This document shows, piece by piece, positions 44,519-56,123 of a stretch of DNA of 64,000 nucleotides. The position numbers were made by a program, and so were the translations under genes. Source of the DNA: Heloderma charlesbogerti (lineage: Eukaryota; Chordata; Lepidosauria; Squamata; Helodermatidae); assembly GCA_026122225.1 (NCBI GenBank), contig JANEZZ010000297.1, forward strand, positions 868,001 through 932,000, read 5' to 3'. Position 1 is the first letter of the stretch, and each line of letters begins with the position of its first letter. The notes below the pieces were generated by a model. That model did no database searches. It saw only the letters and a program-made list of their open reading frames with translations, and was not told the origin of the DNA.

Positions 44519-45742
44519 ATGAAGCACATGGTCTTCGATGTCTATACTAATGCCCAGAGTATGGGAAACAAACAGAACGAACTTGAACCCTTAATACAGG
44601 AGGGAAATTATGACTTGATAGGTATAACTGAGACTTGGTGGGATGACTCTCATGACTGGAATACAGCAATTGAAGGATATAACTTGTTCAAAAAGAACAG
44701 GAGGAACAGCAAGGGAGGTGGGGTTGCACTGTATGTGAAAAATACATATCTCTGCACAGAAATACAGGAGGATGAGCTTGGTAGCCCCATCGAGAGCATC
44801 TGGATCAAAAGAAAAGGAGCAAAGAATAAAAGGAACCTGGTGGTCGGAGTCTACTACTGGCCACCCAACCAAGGAGAAGATGAGGATGAAACTTTTGAAA
44901 AGCAAATAGCCAATGTTTTAAGGAAGCATGATGTAGTAGTAATGGGGGACTTCAATTTCCCCAGTATTTGTTGGGAGACAAATTCTGCAAAACATGGCCC
45001 CTCCAGGAAATTCCTGACTTGTGTGGTGGATAACTTCCTCCTACAGAAAGTAGAGGAAGGAACTAGAGGATCGGCTATCCTTGACTTACTCCTAACCAAC
45101 AGAGATGACTTAGTGGATAAAGTAGCAGTTACAGGAACTCTGGGGGAAAGCAACCATGTTGCACTTGAGTTCTTGCTTCTAAGGGAAGCAAAAGCCGAGT
45201 GTAGTCAAACGCATACCCTGGATTTTAGGAAAGCTGATTTTAATAAACTCAGAACAATGATTAGTAAGGTCCCATGGCAAGCGATGCTAACGAGAAAAGG
45301 AGTCCAAGATGGGTGGGAGCTTTTAAAAAAGGAAATTCTCAAGGCACAATCACAAACAATTCCAACAAGAAGCAAAGGTGGAAGACAACAGAAGAAGCCA
45401 ATGTGGCTTCACAAAAAGCTTAGGAATGACCTGAAAACAAAAAAGCACGCATATAGGAAGTGGAAAGAAGGCCAAGTAACAAAGGAAGAGTACAGGCAGG
45501 TAGCACAGAATTGCAGGGATGGAGTCAGGAAGGCTAAAGCTGAGAACGAGCTGAGGTTAGCGAGGGATGCTAAAAACAACAAAAAGGCTTTCTTCAGCTA
45601 TGTGCATAGTAAAAGGCAGAGGAAAGAAATGGTTGTTCAGCTATTAAATAAGGATGGCAAAATGAGAACAGATGACAAAGAAAAGACAGAGGTGCTCAAT
45701 TCCTATTTTGGCTCAGTCTTATCCCAAAAGAGGGTCTATTAA
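44519..45742 (+). pseudogene. CR1 ORF2: endonuclease and linker
   Basis: 407 open codons. APE-type endonuclease motifs in order: NAQSMGNKQNELEPLI near the start, GITETWWDD (catalytic Glu, residues about 35-43), GGGVALYVK (about 67-75), VVGVYYWPPN, MGDFNFPSICWE (about 141-152), LDLLLTNRD and the SNHVALEF histidine block (about 207-214). Then a basic linker with FSYVHSKRQRKE. A frameshift near 45740 ends the frame at a stop; the normal reading would go on into the RT. In a live copy this domain nicks the target before RT priming. Confidence 0.85.
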
Positions 45743-47287
45743 CCCCCTGGCAAAGGCGAAGTGCAGGCTAAAAGGCGCAGGATTGCAGCTTGAGATCAAT
45801 AGGCATACAGTCAAAGAACACCTCATTACTTTGAATGAGTTCAAATCTCCAGGGCCAGATGAACGGCATCCTAGAGTAATAAAGGAACTGGCAGAAGAAC
45901 TCTCAGAACCGCTGTCAATTCTAATCTCTTTGAGAAATCATGGAGGACGGGGGAAGTGCCAGATGACTGGAGGAGGGCTAATGTTGTCCCTATCTTCAAA
46001 AAGGGTAAAAAGGAGGAACCTGGGAACTACAGACCAGTCAGTCTGACATCAGTCCCAGGGAAAATTCTGGAGCAAATGATAAAGCAATCCATTTGTAAGC
46101 ACCTTGAAAACAATGCTGTGATTACTTGAAGCCAACATGGATTTGTCAAAAACAAGTCCTGTCAAACAAATCTGATCTCATTTTTTGATCAAGTAACCTC
46201 CCTTGTAGACCATGGGAATGCTGTAGACATCATATACCTCGACTTCAGCAAAGTTTTCGACAAAGTGCCCCATGATATCCTGATGAGCAAACTAGCTCAA
46301 AGTGGGCTAGATGAAACAATGATCCAGTGGATCCATAGTTGGCTACAGAATCGGACTACAAGAGTGCTTATCAATGGGACCTTCTCAAACTGGGGAGAGG
46401 TAACAAGTGGGGTACCACAGGGCTCAGTCCTGGGCCCAGTGCTCTTCAATATTTTTATTAATGACTTGGAGGAGGAGGTGCAGGGAATGCTGATCAAAGT
46501 TGCAGATGACACCAAATTGGGAGGGATAGCTAATACTTTGGAAGACAGAAACAAAATTCAAAGTGATCTGGATAGACTGGAGTGCTGGGCAGAAAACAAC
46601 AGAATGACATTTAATAGGGATAAATGCCACGTTCTGCACCTATGAAAAAGAAACCAAATGCACAGTTACAAGATGGGGGATACGTGGCTCAACAACAGTA
46701 CAAGTGAGAAAGATCTTGGAATTGTTGTCGATCACAAGCTGAATATGAGCCAACAATGTGATGTGGCTGCAAAACAGGCAAATGCTCTTTTGGGCTGCAT
46801 TAATAGAAGCATAGCTTCCAAATCCTGGGAAGTACTAGTTCCCCTCTACTCAGCACTGGTTAGGCCTCATCTGGAGTACTGTGTCCAGTTCTGGGCACCA
46901 CACTTGAAGAAGGATGCAGACAAACTGGAGAGGGTTCATAGGAGGGCAACAAAGATGATCAGAGGACTGGAAACAAAGCCCTATGAAGAGAGACTGAAAG
47001 AACTGGGCATGTTGAGCCTTGAGAAGAGAACACTGAGGGGAGATATGATAGCGCTCTTCAAGTACTTGAAAGGGTGTCACAGAGAAGAAGGCCAGGATCT
47101 CTTCTTGATCATCCCAGAGTGCAGGACATGGAATAATGGGCTCAAGTTCCAGGAAGCCAGATTCTGGCTGAACATCAGGACAAACTTCCTGACTGTTAGA
47201 GCAATACGACAATGGAACCAATTCCCTAGGGAGGTAGTGGGCTCTCCCAAGACGAGGCTGGACAGCCATCTGTCAGGAATGCTCTGA
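45743..47287 (+). pseudogene. CR1 ORF2: reverse transcriptase and C-terminus
   Basis: Reading shifts frame at about 45740 and returns at about 45925. Motifs: FKSPGPDERHPRVIKELAEE (45840-45900), VVPIFKKGKKEEPGNYRPVS, motif A YLDFSKVFDKVPHD (about 46236-46275), SGVPQGSVLGPVLFNIFIND (about 46405-46465) and the CR1-style catalytic box ADDT at 46502-46513. In-frame stops at about 46127 and 46646. C-terminus: EKDLGIVVDHKLNMSQQCD, RPHLEYCVQFWAPHLKKD, RRATKMIRG and NFLTVRAIRQWNQFP. Inactive but highly recognisable. Confidence 0.85.
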
Positions 47288-47378
47288 CTTGGATTCCTGC
47301 ATTGAGCAGGGGGTTGGACTTGATGGCCTTGTAGGCCTCTTCCAACCCTACTATTCTATGATTCTATGATTCTAAGAA

Positions 47379-47692
47379 TGTAATTTGAGTCTGGCTTAAG
47401 TAGAGCTCAGGTTGTTAAAATGGATTTGCATGTTTGGACTCCTGCCTTGGAACATGGGAAGTAATTCTAAGATTAGGGTATCTCTGAGCATATACTGAGT
47501 AACTTCCCAGCACCTCATTCATTCATCATATTTCTATGTTTTGCTTCCTTTTAAAAGGTCAGTGTGGTGCAGCGTGTGGGTTACCCCACTAAGGGCCAAG
47601 CACATTTTTTTGTTCTCAATACAAACTTATAACAAGCCACCCTCACTCATGTACGAAAACCCCATACAACCCATGCAATCTCTTGAGCCATT
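47379..47692. other. Unrecognised spacer
   Basis: About 310 bp with no named feature. Confidence 0.3.
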
Positions 47693-48137
47693 TATTTATT
47701 GTATTTATTTATTACTAATGGTCATATACTGCTTAATATAAGAAAATCTCTAAGTAGTTTACATACAAAATGATTGAAAAACAAAAACAAAACCCACTTT
47801 TAAAATACATATATAATACAATATAACAATAAACAGTTACAACTTAGAACAACAGCAACAAAAATACATAAGTAAAACGAAATAGTACAATAAAGCAGCA
47901 CTGTAATTAGTTACAAACCAGGAGAAGCTAGCATAAACGAGGACCTTTAGAAGGTATTTAAAGGTCACCACATTTTCTGCCTCCCAAACCATACGGGGTA
48001 GGGTGGGGTGGGGAGGGTGTTCCAGAGGGTGGTCACCACTACTAAGAGGGCCCAGTTTCATGATGGTACATGGCAACATCCTGTAGGTACTGGAATGGTA
48101 AACAATGCCCTCTCTGAAGATCCTTAAAGGTTGACTG
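47693..48137 (-). mobile_element. Inverted LINE-type 3' sequence
   Basis: TTTATTTATTGTATTTATTTATTACTAATGG, then AAGTAGTTTACATACAAAATG: inverse of a squamate LINE tail of the kind also at 58640-58930. The part with GAGGGTGTTCCAGAGGGTGG and CCACTACTAAGAGGGCCC is the usual upstream neighbour. Clade not determined. Confidence 0.45.
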
Positions 48138-48188
48138 GATCTATCTATCTATCTATCTACTATCTATCTGTTTATCTATCTATCTATC

Positions 48189-48223
<35 letters not shown>

Positions 48224-48236
48224 ATCTAATCTATCA
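48138..48236. repeat. (ATCT)n microsatellite
   Basis: Long imperfect ATCT array with interruptions. Confidence 0.9.
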
Positions 48237-48839
48237 GGGAAGAGAGTCTAGGAGTATCATGTGCTCATCAGGAAGTAGGTAGAATAGGTAGGATAGGAAG
48301 GAGGTAGGACTTATATAGCAGCATATTCAGGCCCAGACAGTAATACAGAGAGAGAGAGAGAAGGTTTGGGAAGGTCTGTTTTCTCTCCAAGGACCAATTT
48401 TCATCATCCTTTTTCAAGTGGGAAAACATAATGCAGGCAGTTTCTGTACCTATCTGCAAGTAACTTTCCCCACTCCAGCTGTTAGAGCAGCATTGGCTTC
48501 AAGAAAATTGTTCATTAACCAAATCTGCTACCCTAGATGCTAGGAGAGATGCGGGTAACATGATATTTATATATTGCTGGTGTGGCTCACTCATCCACAC
48601 AGCAAAGCCTAGCAGATCGAGGCAGCTTGTCTCTAGCATTTTTTATCTTCACCAACTTAATAGGCTTAAGACACAATCCTCTGTATGTTTGCACAGAAAT
48701 AAAAAGAAGACCTGCAAGCCTCAGCCAACATGGCTGGCTGGGGAATGATGAGAGCTGTGTAGGATCTTTTTCTATCTAAACATGCAAAGGATTGTAGCCT
48801 TAGCTTCCTTTCAGACACATGCTGCCCACAACATGCATG
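48237..48839. other. Mostly unrecognised spacer with a MITE fragment
   Basis: 48722-48800 repeats the MITE word set of 135-212. The rest is not identified. Confidence 0.35.
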
Positions 48840-48897
48840 CCCAGACACACACACACGCACACGCATGCACAACACACGCGCACACACACGCGCGTGC

Positions 48898-48932
<35 letters not shown>

Positions 48933-48976
48933 AACACACACACAAACACACACACACACAAACACACACACAGAAA
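48840..48976. repeat. (CA)n microsatellite
   Basis: CA-rich array with interspersed ACACACAA and CGCACACG variants, about 135 bp. Confidence 0.9.
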
Positions 48977-49886
48977 TAGACATCTTTTAAAGCACCATAT
49001 AGTGGAACAAGGTGCAACTTATTACTTGCTTGCTCAACAGAAGGACTCAGCAACCATATCCTCATCACGCTGAATGTTAGCATTGTGGAGGAGCATATCG
49101 CTAACAACATCAAGGCCAACAATAAAGAATTATTTAGATATAGCAGAAGCAGGAAACCAGCTAGGGCGGCAATTGGACCATTGGATGACAATGGAGATAA
49201 AGGAGTACTAAAGGAAGATAAGGAGGAGCTGAATTAATTCTTTGAAACTGTCTTCAGTGCACAAGATGTAGGGCAGACGTTTGGGCCTGAACTGATGTTT
49301 TCAGGAAGGAAGTCTGAGGAACTGAGGCAAATGGTGACCAGAGATGAAGTCCTCAACCTTATTGACAAATTGCAAGTTAATAAATCCCCAGGCCCAGAGT
49401 TCTTAAAGAATTCAAATATGACATTGCTGATCATCTAAAAAAATATGTACCGTCTCCCAAAGATCAGCCTCTGCACCAGAGGACTGGAAAATGGCCAATG
49501 TATGTAACACAAGTTTTTTTAAGGGATCCAAAGGGTATCCAAGAAATTACAGGCCAGTTAGCTTCATGTCTGTTCTGGGTAAATTGGTTGAAAGCATTAT
49601 TCAAGGGAAAAAAATAGTAAAATTATAGAAGTACAAGCCCTGCTGAAAAAGAATCAACATGGTTTCTGAAAAGGTAAGACCTATCTTACTAAAGTTTTAG
49701 AGTTCTTTGAGAGTGTCAGTAAACATGTAGACAGGAGTGATCCAGTAGACATTGTTTACTGGGACTTCCAAAAGTCTTTTTACACAGTCCCTCATCAAAG
49801 GCTCCTGCGCAAACTTAGCAGTCATGGAATAAGAGGACAGGTCCTCTAATGGATCAGGAACTGGTAAAAGAACAGAATGCAGAGAG

Positions 49887-51490
49887 TAGAGCTGTGCACC
49901 GCTTCGGCCCAAGGCCCAAGCAGGGATGTACGAAAGTCACTTACCTTTCGTGGATTATGTTGATGGGGGGGGAGGCGTTCCATCCCTCCCCCCAGAATCC
50001 TCGCCGGGGGGGAGGTGCTCTGTTTCTCCGCCCCAGAATCTAGGGATGTCAGAGAATTTCGCCATGAATCTTGGGGAGGCCGAATGCCAGCGCATTTGGC
50101 CCCCCGAAATTGGTGGCGAAACGGTCCGTCCCCCCGCCCCCCCGGGATGGGACTTAAATTGTGCGAATGTCCCTGGCAGTGGCGGCTATGGCGGCGGTTC
50201 GGCAGCAGCGGCTGCAGTGGCTGGTCTTCCGACCGGCTGCCACCGCCGCCATTTCCAAGTTAAAAAAAAACAAAAAACATGATAGGCTATGTAAAGATTT
50301 ACGTAGCCTATCACGGCTAGATTTTTAAAAAACACCATGATAGGCTACGTAAATGTTTACGTAGCCTATCACGGCTGAGTGAAACAAACAAACAAACAAA
50401 CCGCACGTATGCAAATGGCGGCGCCCATGGGCACCGCCATTTGCGTTCCTTATTTTGGCACTTGTCATCTAGGTAAACATTTACATAGACTACGGCGAAA
50501 ATAAGGGGAATGCAATTAGTGTTCCCCTTATTTTCGCTGTAGTCTACATAAATGTTTACGTAGACTACACGTGCCAAAATAAGGAACACAAAAAGTGGCG
50601 CCCATGGGCGCCGCCATTTGCGTACGCGCGGTTTTTCCCCCCCACTCAGCTGTGATAGGCTACGTAAACATTTAGTGTTGCCCTTATTTTCGCCGTAGCG
50701 AAATAACGAAAATAGTGTTGCCCTTATTTTCACCGTAGTCTACGTAATCTTTATGTAGACTACAGCGATCAAATAAGGAACATGAATGGCGGCTCCCTAT
50801 GGGGGCTGCCATTAGCCGTACGCACTTTTTTTTTTTTTTTTAAAGTCACCCGTGATAGGTTACGTGACGATTTACGTAGCCTATCACGGCTGACTTTGCA
50901 AATCTAGCCGTGATAGGCTACGTTAATCGTCACGTAGCCTATCACGGGGGCGTTTTTTATTTTTTACTTTTATTGGAATGGCGGCAGCGGCAGCCGGTTG
51001 AAAAACCGGCTGCTGCCCCCGCCCCTGACGAAGACCCGACGAACTGCCGCCGGGACCCGCCGCTGGGAGGGACATTCAGGAAAGGTAAGTCCCGTCCCGG
51101 GGGGGTGCAGGGGGCGGGGGGGGCGGAGAATTTCTCCCCGAAACTTCTTTGGGGGGCCGAACACGTTGGTGCTCGGCCCCCCAAAGTTTCGGGGAGAAAT
51201 TCTCCGCCATCCCTAGTGCACGTCCAGGCCTCAGGAGCTGTGGGCAGTGATGGTGGCAGAGGCAGTAGCGACAGGGGAGGTGGTGGCGGCGGCCCAGGTA
51301 AGGAGCTGGGGGTTTGCGCAGGGGTGTTGTGGTGTTTGTGTGAAGTGGGATTCAGCCATCTGAATCTGGCTTCAGGTTTGGGGCTGAGTGGGGTTGGGGG
51401 CCCTCCAAATCAGCCTGAGACAAATTGGGCCCACCTCCAAAGCCACGAAGCGGCTTCAGAGTCAGATCAGGGGGTCCCTGCACAGCCCTA
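49887..51490 (+). mobile_element. hAT MITE family 2, holding family-1 copies
   Basis: Outer ends: TAGAGCTGTGCACCGC and CCTGCACAGCCCTA. The family-2 arms are 49887-49920 and 51216-51490; the latter has CAGGCCTCAGGAGC and a donor CAGGTAAG at 51295-51302. Family-1 sequence sits between. Outer flanks GCAGAGAG and CTAATGGT do not match, so the insertion lost its duplication or a deletion occurred with the LINE palm region. Confidence 0.65.
49921..51215. mobile_element. Composite of family-1 hAT pieces
   Basis: 49921-50040 is a left arm of the GTACGAAAG type (CAGGGATGTACGAAAG). 50041 starts a new copy with the other end type (TAGGGATGTCAGAGAATTTC), which runs through hairpins at 50277-50315, 50337-50375, 50465-50497, 50536-50570, a broken series around 50650-50760, then 50850-50890 and 50907-50948, and ends GCCATCCCTA at 51215. 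Both ends of this copy are of one type and no duplication is seen, as in the chimera at 27676-28583. ATGGCGGCAGCGG is at 50978 and the donor AAGGTAAGT at 51083-51091. Confidence 0.65.
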
Positions 51491-51965
51491 CTAATGGTGA
51501 CTGACTAAGAAAGAGATCTTGGGGTTGTGGCATACAGCTCGATGAAAACATTAACCCGTGTGCAGCTGTTCTGAAAAAGGCAAATGACATGTTAGGCATA
51601 ATTAAGAAAGGATATGAAAATAAAACTGCCACGATCATACTCCCCTTATCCAAATTTGTGGTGTGACAACACTTGTTATACTGTGTACAGTTCTGGTCAC
51701 CACACCTAAAAAAGGATATTGTACAGTTGGGAAAAGTGCAGAAAAGGGCAACTAAAATGATCGAGGGGCTAGAGCAACTCCCCTATGAGTTGCAACATCT
51801 GGGATTGTTTAGCTTAGAAAACAGGCGAACAAGGGGAGCCATGACAGAGGTATGCAAAATTATGTGTAGTGTGGAGAAAGTAGATACGGAGACATTTTTC
51901 TCCCTCTCTCTACTAGAACACAGACTCATCCCATGAAGCTGACTGGTGGGTGATTCAGGACAGAT

Positions 51966-52409
51966 AAAAACGCTATTCGCGTTGCCCTTATTTTCACCGT
52001 AGTCTACGTAAAGATTTACGTAGACTACAGCGACCAAATAAGGAACACGGATGGCGGCTCCCTATGGGGGCCACCATTAGCGTACGCGCTTTTTTTTTTT
52101 TTTTAAGTCACCCGTGATAGGCTACGTGACGATTAACGTCCCCTATCACGGCTGACTTTGCAGATCTAGCCATGATAGGCTACGTTAATCGTCACATAGC
52201 CTATCATGGGGGCATTTTTTTTTAAAAAAAAAAACTTTGGAGTTCGCGGCCGGGCGAGGCGGGAAGCCTCCCCCCCGGCTTGAATTTCGGCCGGGGCGAG
52301 GCGGGAAACCTCCCCCCCCAGCCTGAACTTCACGGGGGGAGCAGCGAAGCACCTCCCCCCCACCGCGAACAAGCTTCGACGACAGGTAAGTGACTTTCGT
52401 CCACCCCTA
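51966..52409 (-). mobile_element. hAT MITE, family 1, reverse, 5'-truncated
   Basis: Right end GTAAGTGACTTTCGTCCACCCCTA (outward donor CAGGTAAGT at 52384-52392). Hairpins 52000-52030, 52110-52150 and 52167-52207, then the GCCTGAA/TTGAATTTC tandem in inverse. Starts abruptly at AACGCTATTCGCGTTGCCC; the other arm is gone. Confidence 0.75.
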
Positions 52410-52500
52410 GTTTCCTGTGGCAGCTGTTGGCCACTGTGTGAATAGAATGCTGGACGAGATGGACACTTGGTCTGATGCAGGATGGTTCTTTTTATGTTCT

Positions 52501-53466
52501 TATGCTCCTTGTGTCCTTCCAGTGTAGAAGAGAAATGTGAGGATTTGATTTGGAATTACTCTCCTGATTGGAAGGTGATGTGTTGGGGTCATATAGAGCT
52601 GTGTGAAAATGGCTTCTTGAAAGTATCCACCATATTTGTGGACAGAGAAATTGGGAGAACCTTTTCACGCAATTTTTCCAGAGGGAGGAGATATTCCCCA
52701 TTAGCAGTGGCAGTAGCACAGCTTTTTTCTTCTTTCCTAATGCAACAGCAGCAAATCTGTTGGCCACTTGGCCCCAGTTTACATCTTCCACAATACCCCG
52801 AGTGGCATTCTGGGCCATTGAGAGAAGGACATGGCAGCCACCACATACATAAAAAAAAAAAGATGGAGAATATTTGGAGAAAATCTGCATAGCAGACTTC
52901 ATTTTCTGGGGGGGGGGTTAGAAAATGAAAGTTCTCATGAAGTTTCTCAGATAGAATAATTTTGAGAATTCTGGGCTCTACATGGATGTGGAATGTGGAG
53001 ACTATGTGCCACCTCCCTGCATTCTTTCACAACTTCTTTCCCCCACTGAATTTTCTCTTAAGCAGTAGGATTAGGTTAAAAGTGTGCATCCTGTGTTGTT
53101 CTGGGTTATTTTAATTTTAATGCCAAATGGTTTCAAGTTGAGTGGAGGGCTGGAGAAAAAGATGCAGGAGGAGATCAAAGAGGAGGACAGCCTTTTTCAG
53201 TTTTACTTTGCTAGTCATTTTTCCTCTCAGTCTCCCATCTGCCCTCTCAAGTTGCTTTTCTCTCTGAAGGAAGAAAGAAAAAAAGTTACAGAGGACCAGC
53301 AACTTATTCCCACACATGGGAATGAAGCTCAAAACATATTTTTTTAAACATAATGAGAAAAAGGTTAAATAAGTGCCTGAGGGTGGTCCCCCATTCTAAC
53401 TGAAGCCATCTGTCATTGCTTTACAATCCAGGAAAACAAATCATGAAACTTCAACACACCGTTTAG
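52501..53466. other. Unrecognised stretch
   Basis: About 970 bp, nothing named. Poly(A) and poly(G) runs near 52850 and 52911. Confidence 0.35.
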
Positions 53467-54343
53467 TAGGGCTGTGCAGGGACCCCCTGATCCGACTCAG
53501 TAGTCACTGTGCGGCTCCAGAGGCAGGCCCAGTTCGGCTCGGGCTGATTCAAGTCCCCACTGACACCCCCACACAACCCCCCAGCTCCTTATCTTGCCAC
53601 CGCCTCCTCCTCCGAGGCTGCCGCCTCCACCATCGCCTTCTCCTCTGCCGCCGCTGCCACCTCTGCTTCTGCCTTCTCCTCACTGCCACCTTCTCCCCGC
53701 TGCCTTCACTGCCTTCGCCGCCACCTTCTCCACCTTCTCCACCTTCTCCTCGCTGCTGCCATCTCTGCTGCCACTGCCATCGCCACTGCTGCCAGGTCCT
53801 GAGGCCTGGATGCGCACAGAGTCTTATTGCAGGGAGTCACCATCTTTAAAATGGCAACCCCCTGGAAGTTCCTGGAAGTTGCTATTTTTACAATGGCAAC
53901 TCCCTGCAATAGGAGTCGGCGTGTCCAGGCCTCAGGACCTGTTGGCGGCAGCGGAGTTGGCGGCAGCAGAGGAGGAGGAGGAGGAGGCAGTGGTGATGGT
54001 GGCAGTGGCAATGGAGGTGACAGAGGAGACGGCAATGATGGTGGCAGCAGAGGAGGAGAAGGTGGCGATAGTGGTGGCAGAGAAGGCAGTGGCAGCAACG
54101 GAGGTGGTGGCAGAGGTGGCGGCACAGGGGGTGGGTGGCTCAGGTAAGGACCTGGAGGCACTGGTGCAGCTGGGACAGAGGTTCCAAAGCTCTGAAGCAC
54201 ACCGAGTGCTTTGGAGAGCCCCCAACCCACTCCGGGATGATTCGTGCCCCCTCGGCTTCGCCTCAGAAGGGGCTCAAAGTGACCCAAAGCAGCCCGCTTC
54301 GACTAGGAGTTTGGGCCTTGGGCCGAAGCAGTGCACAGCCCTA
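53467..54343 (-). mobile_element. hAT MITE, family 2, inverse of 2353-3170
   Basis: Left end TAGGGCTGTGCAGGGACCCCC, right end CAGTGCACAGCCCTA; duplication CCGTTTAG / CCATTTAG, 7 of 8. Left arm rich in CTGCCRCC, right arm in GGTGGC; centre CACCATCTTTAAAATGGC with an inverse pair. Splice donor CAGGTAAG at 54141-54148 (plus). Unlike 2353-3170, its left donor is decayed (CTTATCTTG). Confidence 0.78.
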
Positions 54344-54496
54344 CCATTTAGCCCTTATAGATATAGTTGATGTTGACAGTAAATCTTATGCTGCCATCCT
54401 AAACACACTTATTATGCATTTATTTGTTTTGTACTCCACCTTTCCACCAAGAAAATGGTGCTCCAGGCACAACTTACTGGGGAGAAAAGTAAGAAC

Positions 54497-54876
54497 TAGG
54501 GATGTATGGATTTTGTAAAATCTGTTCCATCTGTGTTTCGCTGATTGTCAGGTACCTTTCATTCCATTGACAACTTATTTGCACAAATTTGCACTTGCAA
54601 AAATGCAACCCCCTCCCCAAATGCACAAATGCCCTCCAAATTTGCAAAAAACAGAAACAAAAGCCCAAGAAAAATAAACAAAACACCAATGCACATTTTC
54701 AAGTTTTAGCCAATAAATTTGCATAAAATTCCAGAAAATAAAAACACTGGCCTGGAAGTCTACAGAATCCATGCAACTTGGGAAAAGCCAGTCCTCTGCG
54801 GAATCCATAGGTCGGAGCATAGAAATCTGAACTCACTTGACTCTTGAGTCTGTTGTGGATTTCTCCAGCATCCCTA
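54497..54876 (+). mobile_element. hAT MITE, family 5
   Basis: TAGGGATGTATGGATTTTG to CAGCATCCCTA. Shares TCTGTTCCATCTGTGTTTCG and GATTGTCAGGTACC with the copies at 16016, 58965 and (inverse) 20460. Flanks GTAAGAAC and GATTGAAC agree in 5 of 8. Confidence 0.6.
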
Positions 54877-56123
54877 GATTGAACCCACATATCAAAATTC
54901 TTGGGAGACTTCAGAGCTAGAAATGTTAACATAGACATAGTCCAAGGCATCCCGGTTACTTGGCAAACTGAAAAGTGGCAAACTGAAAGGGGGGCATGAA
55001 GCAGATTCCAAATGAATTATTTTTACATTAAGATATTTAATATTAGCTAGGCAGGTGAAAGTTCATATTAGTAAGACTATAATAATTCATGAGATAACCT
55101 CCTAAATGGGTAAACTCAGGCTTAAGGAACAGGATTTTCAGGACCAGCCAGAACTACCAGCTCAGTTTGTCATTGTTATTGATGATGACGATGACAATGA
55201 CAATGACGATGACGATGACGATGACGATGATGATGACGATGACGATGGTGATGGTGATGGTGATGGTGATGCAAAGGCTTTGGGATATTTTCTTCATTTG
55301 CTTTCCAAGAAAGAGATGCCAAAAGGCTGGCATATAGTTGTTGACTATAGCTATAACAGTAAGCATAGGCCAGTGGCATGTCTCCTGAACACAAAGGTGG
55401 GACATTTCTGGAAACATCCACATTTTACCAGATTGAGACCAAAAAACACCCCTATCTGTTGCTTTGTATTGTAAAATCTATTGTGTATTTCTTTATTACT
55501 TTTGGTCATTGCCTGCCCCCATGAATTTTTTTTAAAAAAAATGTCATGGAAGATCTCATCTCTGCTTGTAGTCTTGTGAAACCATTTCTGCATTCATAAA
55601 TTGTTTATGAAGCTGTGCTTCATTTGCTTTCAGTATGTTTCTCTGTGTGTGTTCATTTCCTTTTGGGCAAACACAGGTTTTCTGAAGAAAACCTTAGTTT
55701 GTATCTCAATTGTCAGAAAATATTATGTATGATAGCTATTGCTCCATTTGAATTGGATCAAGCACACTAGTCCTTCTCGTATGCCAAAAAATGTTTTTAA
55801 AAACAAAAATACCAGAGAGGTATCACCATTTCCTTTCTAATTTAGCACTGTCTGTGAGCCATGTCTATTCCTGGGTCCTTATGTGATTGGCCTTTCAAAG
55901 TATAGTTTGCGCCATCCTAACATATTGTCCTAGCTTGTAAGAAGGTCACAAGGAGGTAGGAGCAGGCATTCTATACGAGTAGAGCATAAGTGGAAGCAGA
56001 GACCACGTGCTCCTACCAGGGGGCATATTAGCCACCGAGTTCAGATGCCCAGAGAAGGAGAGATGACCTGCATCCACAAGATGCTTCTTCTAGCTTTCAT
56101 TTAATTCACAGTTCTCTCTTTGC
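54877..56123. other. Unrecognised stretch with a GATGAC array
   Basis: About 1.25 kb; only the microsatellite at 55174-55271 is clear. Confidence 0.35.
55174..55271. repeat. (GATGAC)n microsatellite grading to (GGTGAT)n
   Basis: GATGAC and GACAATGAC units change to GATGGT units at the right end. It would read as poly-Asp on the plus strand, but no gene context exists. Confidence 0.9.

Larger units (their letters stand above)
44480..47378 (+). mobile_element. CR1 LINE, near-complete ORF2 with 3' end
   Basis: About 2.9 kb in one orientation: endonuclease, RT, C-terminal domain, then the CR1 3' end (ATTCCTGCATTGAGCAGGGGG) and an ATGATTCTA tail with two full units. ORF1 and the 5' UTR are absent, so it is 5'-truncated. 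The copy is fairly young: long open frames remain, with two compensating frameshifts and a few stops. It is the best-preserved retroelement of the window. Confidence 0.88.
49010..52500 (+). mobile_element. Old CR1/L2-type LINE hosting nested hAT copies
   Basis: Pieces of one LINE ORF2 in order: 49060-49886 (ANNIKANNKELFRYSRSRK, then LRQMVTRDEVLNLIDKLQVN, and RT motif A-like VDIVYWDFQKSFYTVPHQRLL), 51491-51965 (ERDLGVVAYSSMKTL, then [12 protein letters not shown] and [10 protein letters not shown]) and the 3' end 52410-52500 (GAATAGAATGCTGGACGAGATGG, then TTCTTTTTATGTTCTTATG). Many stops and frameshifts. Interrupted by 49887-51490 and 51966-52409. The RT palm between the first two pieces is missing. 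Confidence 0.65.

Noticed and set aside
53594..54370. 258-codon open frame on the plus strand and a long one on the minus strand
   Set aside because: Both follow from triplet-like CTGCCRCC and GGTGGC repetition in the family-2 arms; stops are rare by composition. The element ends and duplication explain the region.
55106..55474. Open frame with a poly-aspartate run
   Set aside because: The run is a (GATGAC)n microsatellite and the rest shows no homology that I recognise.
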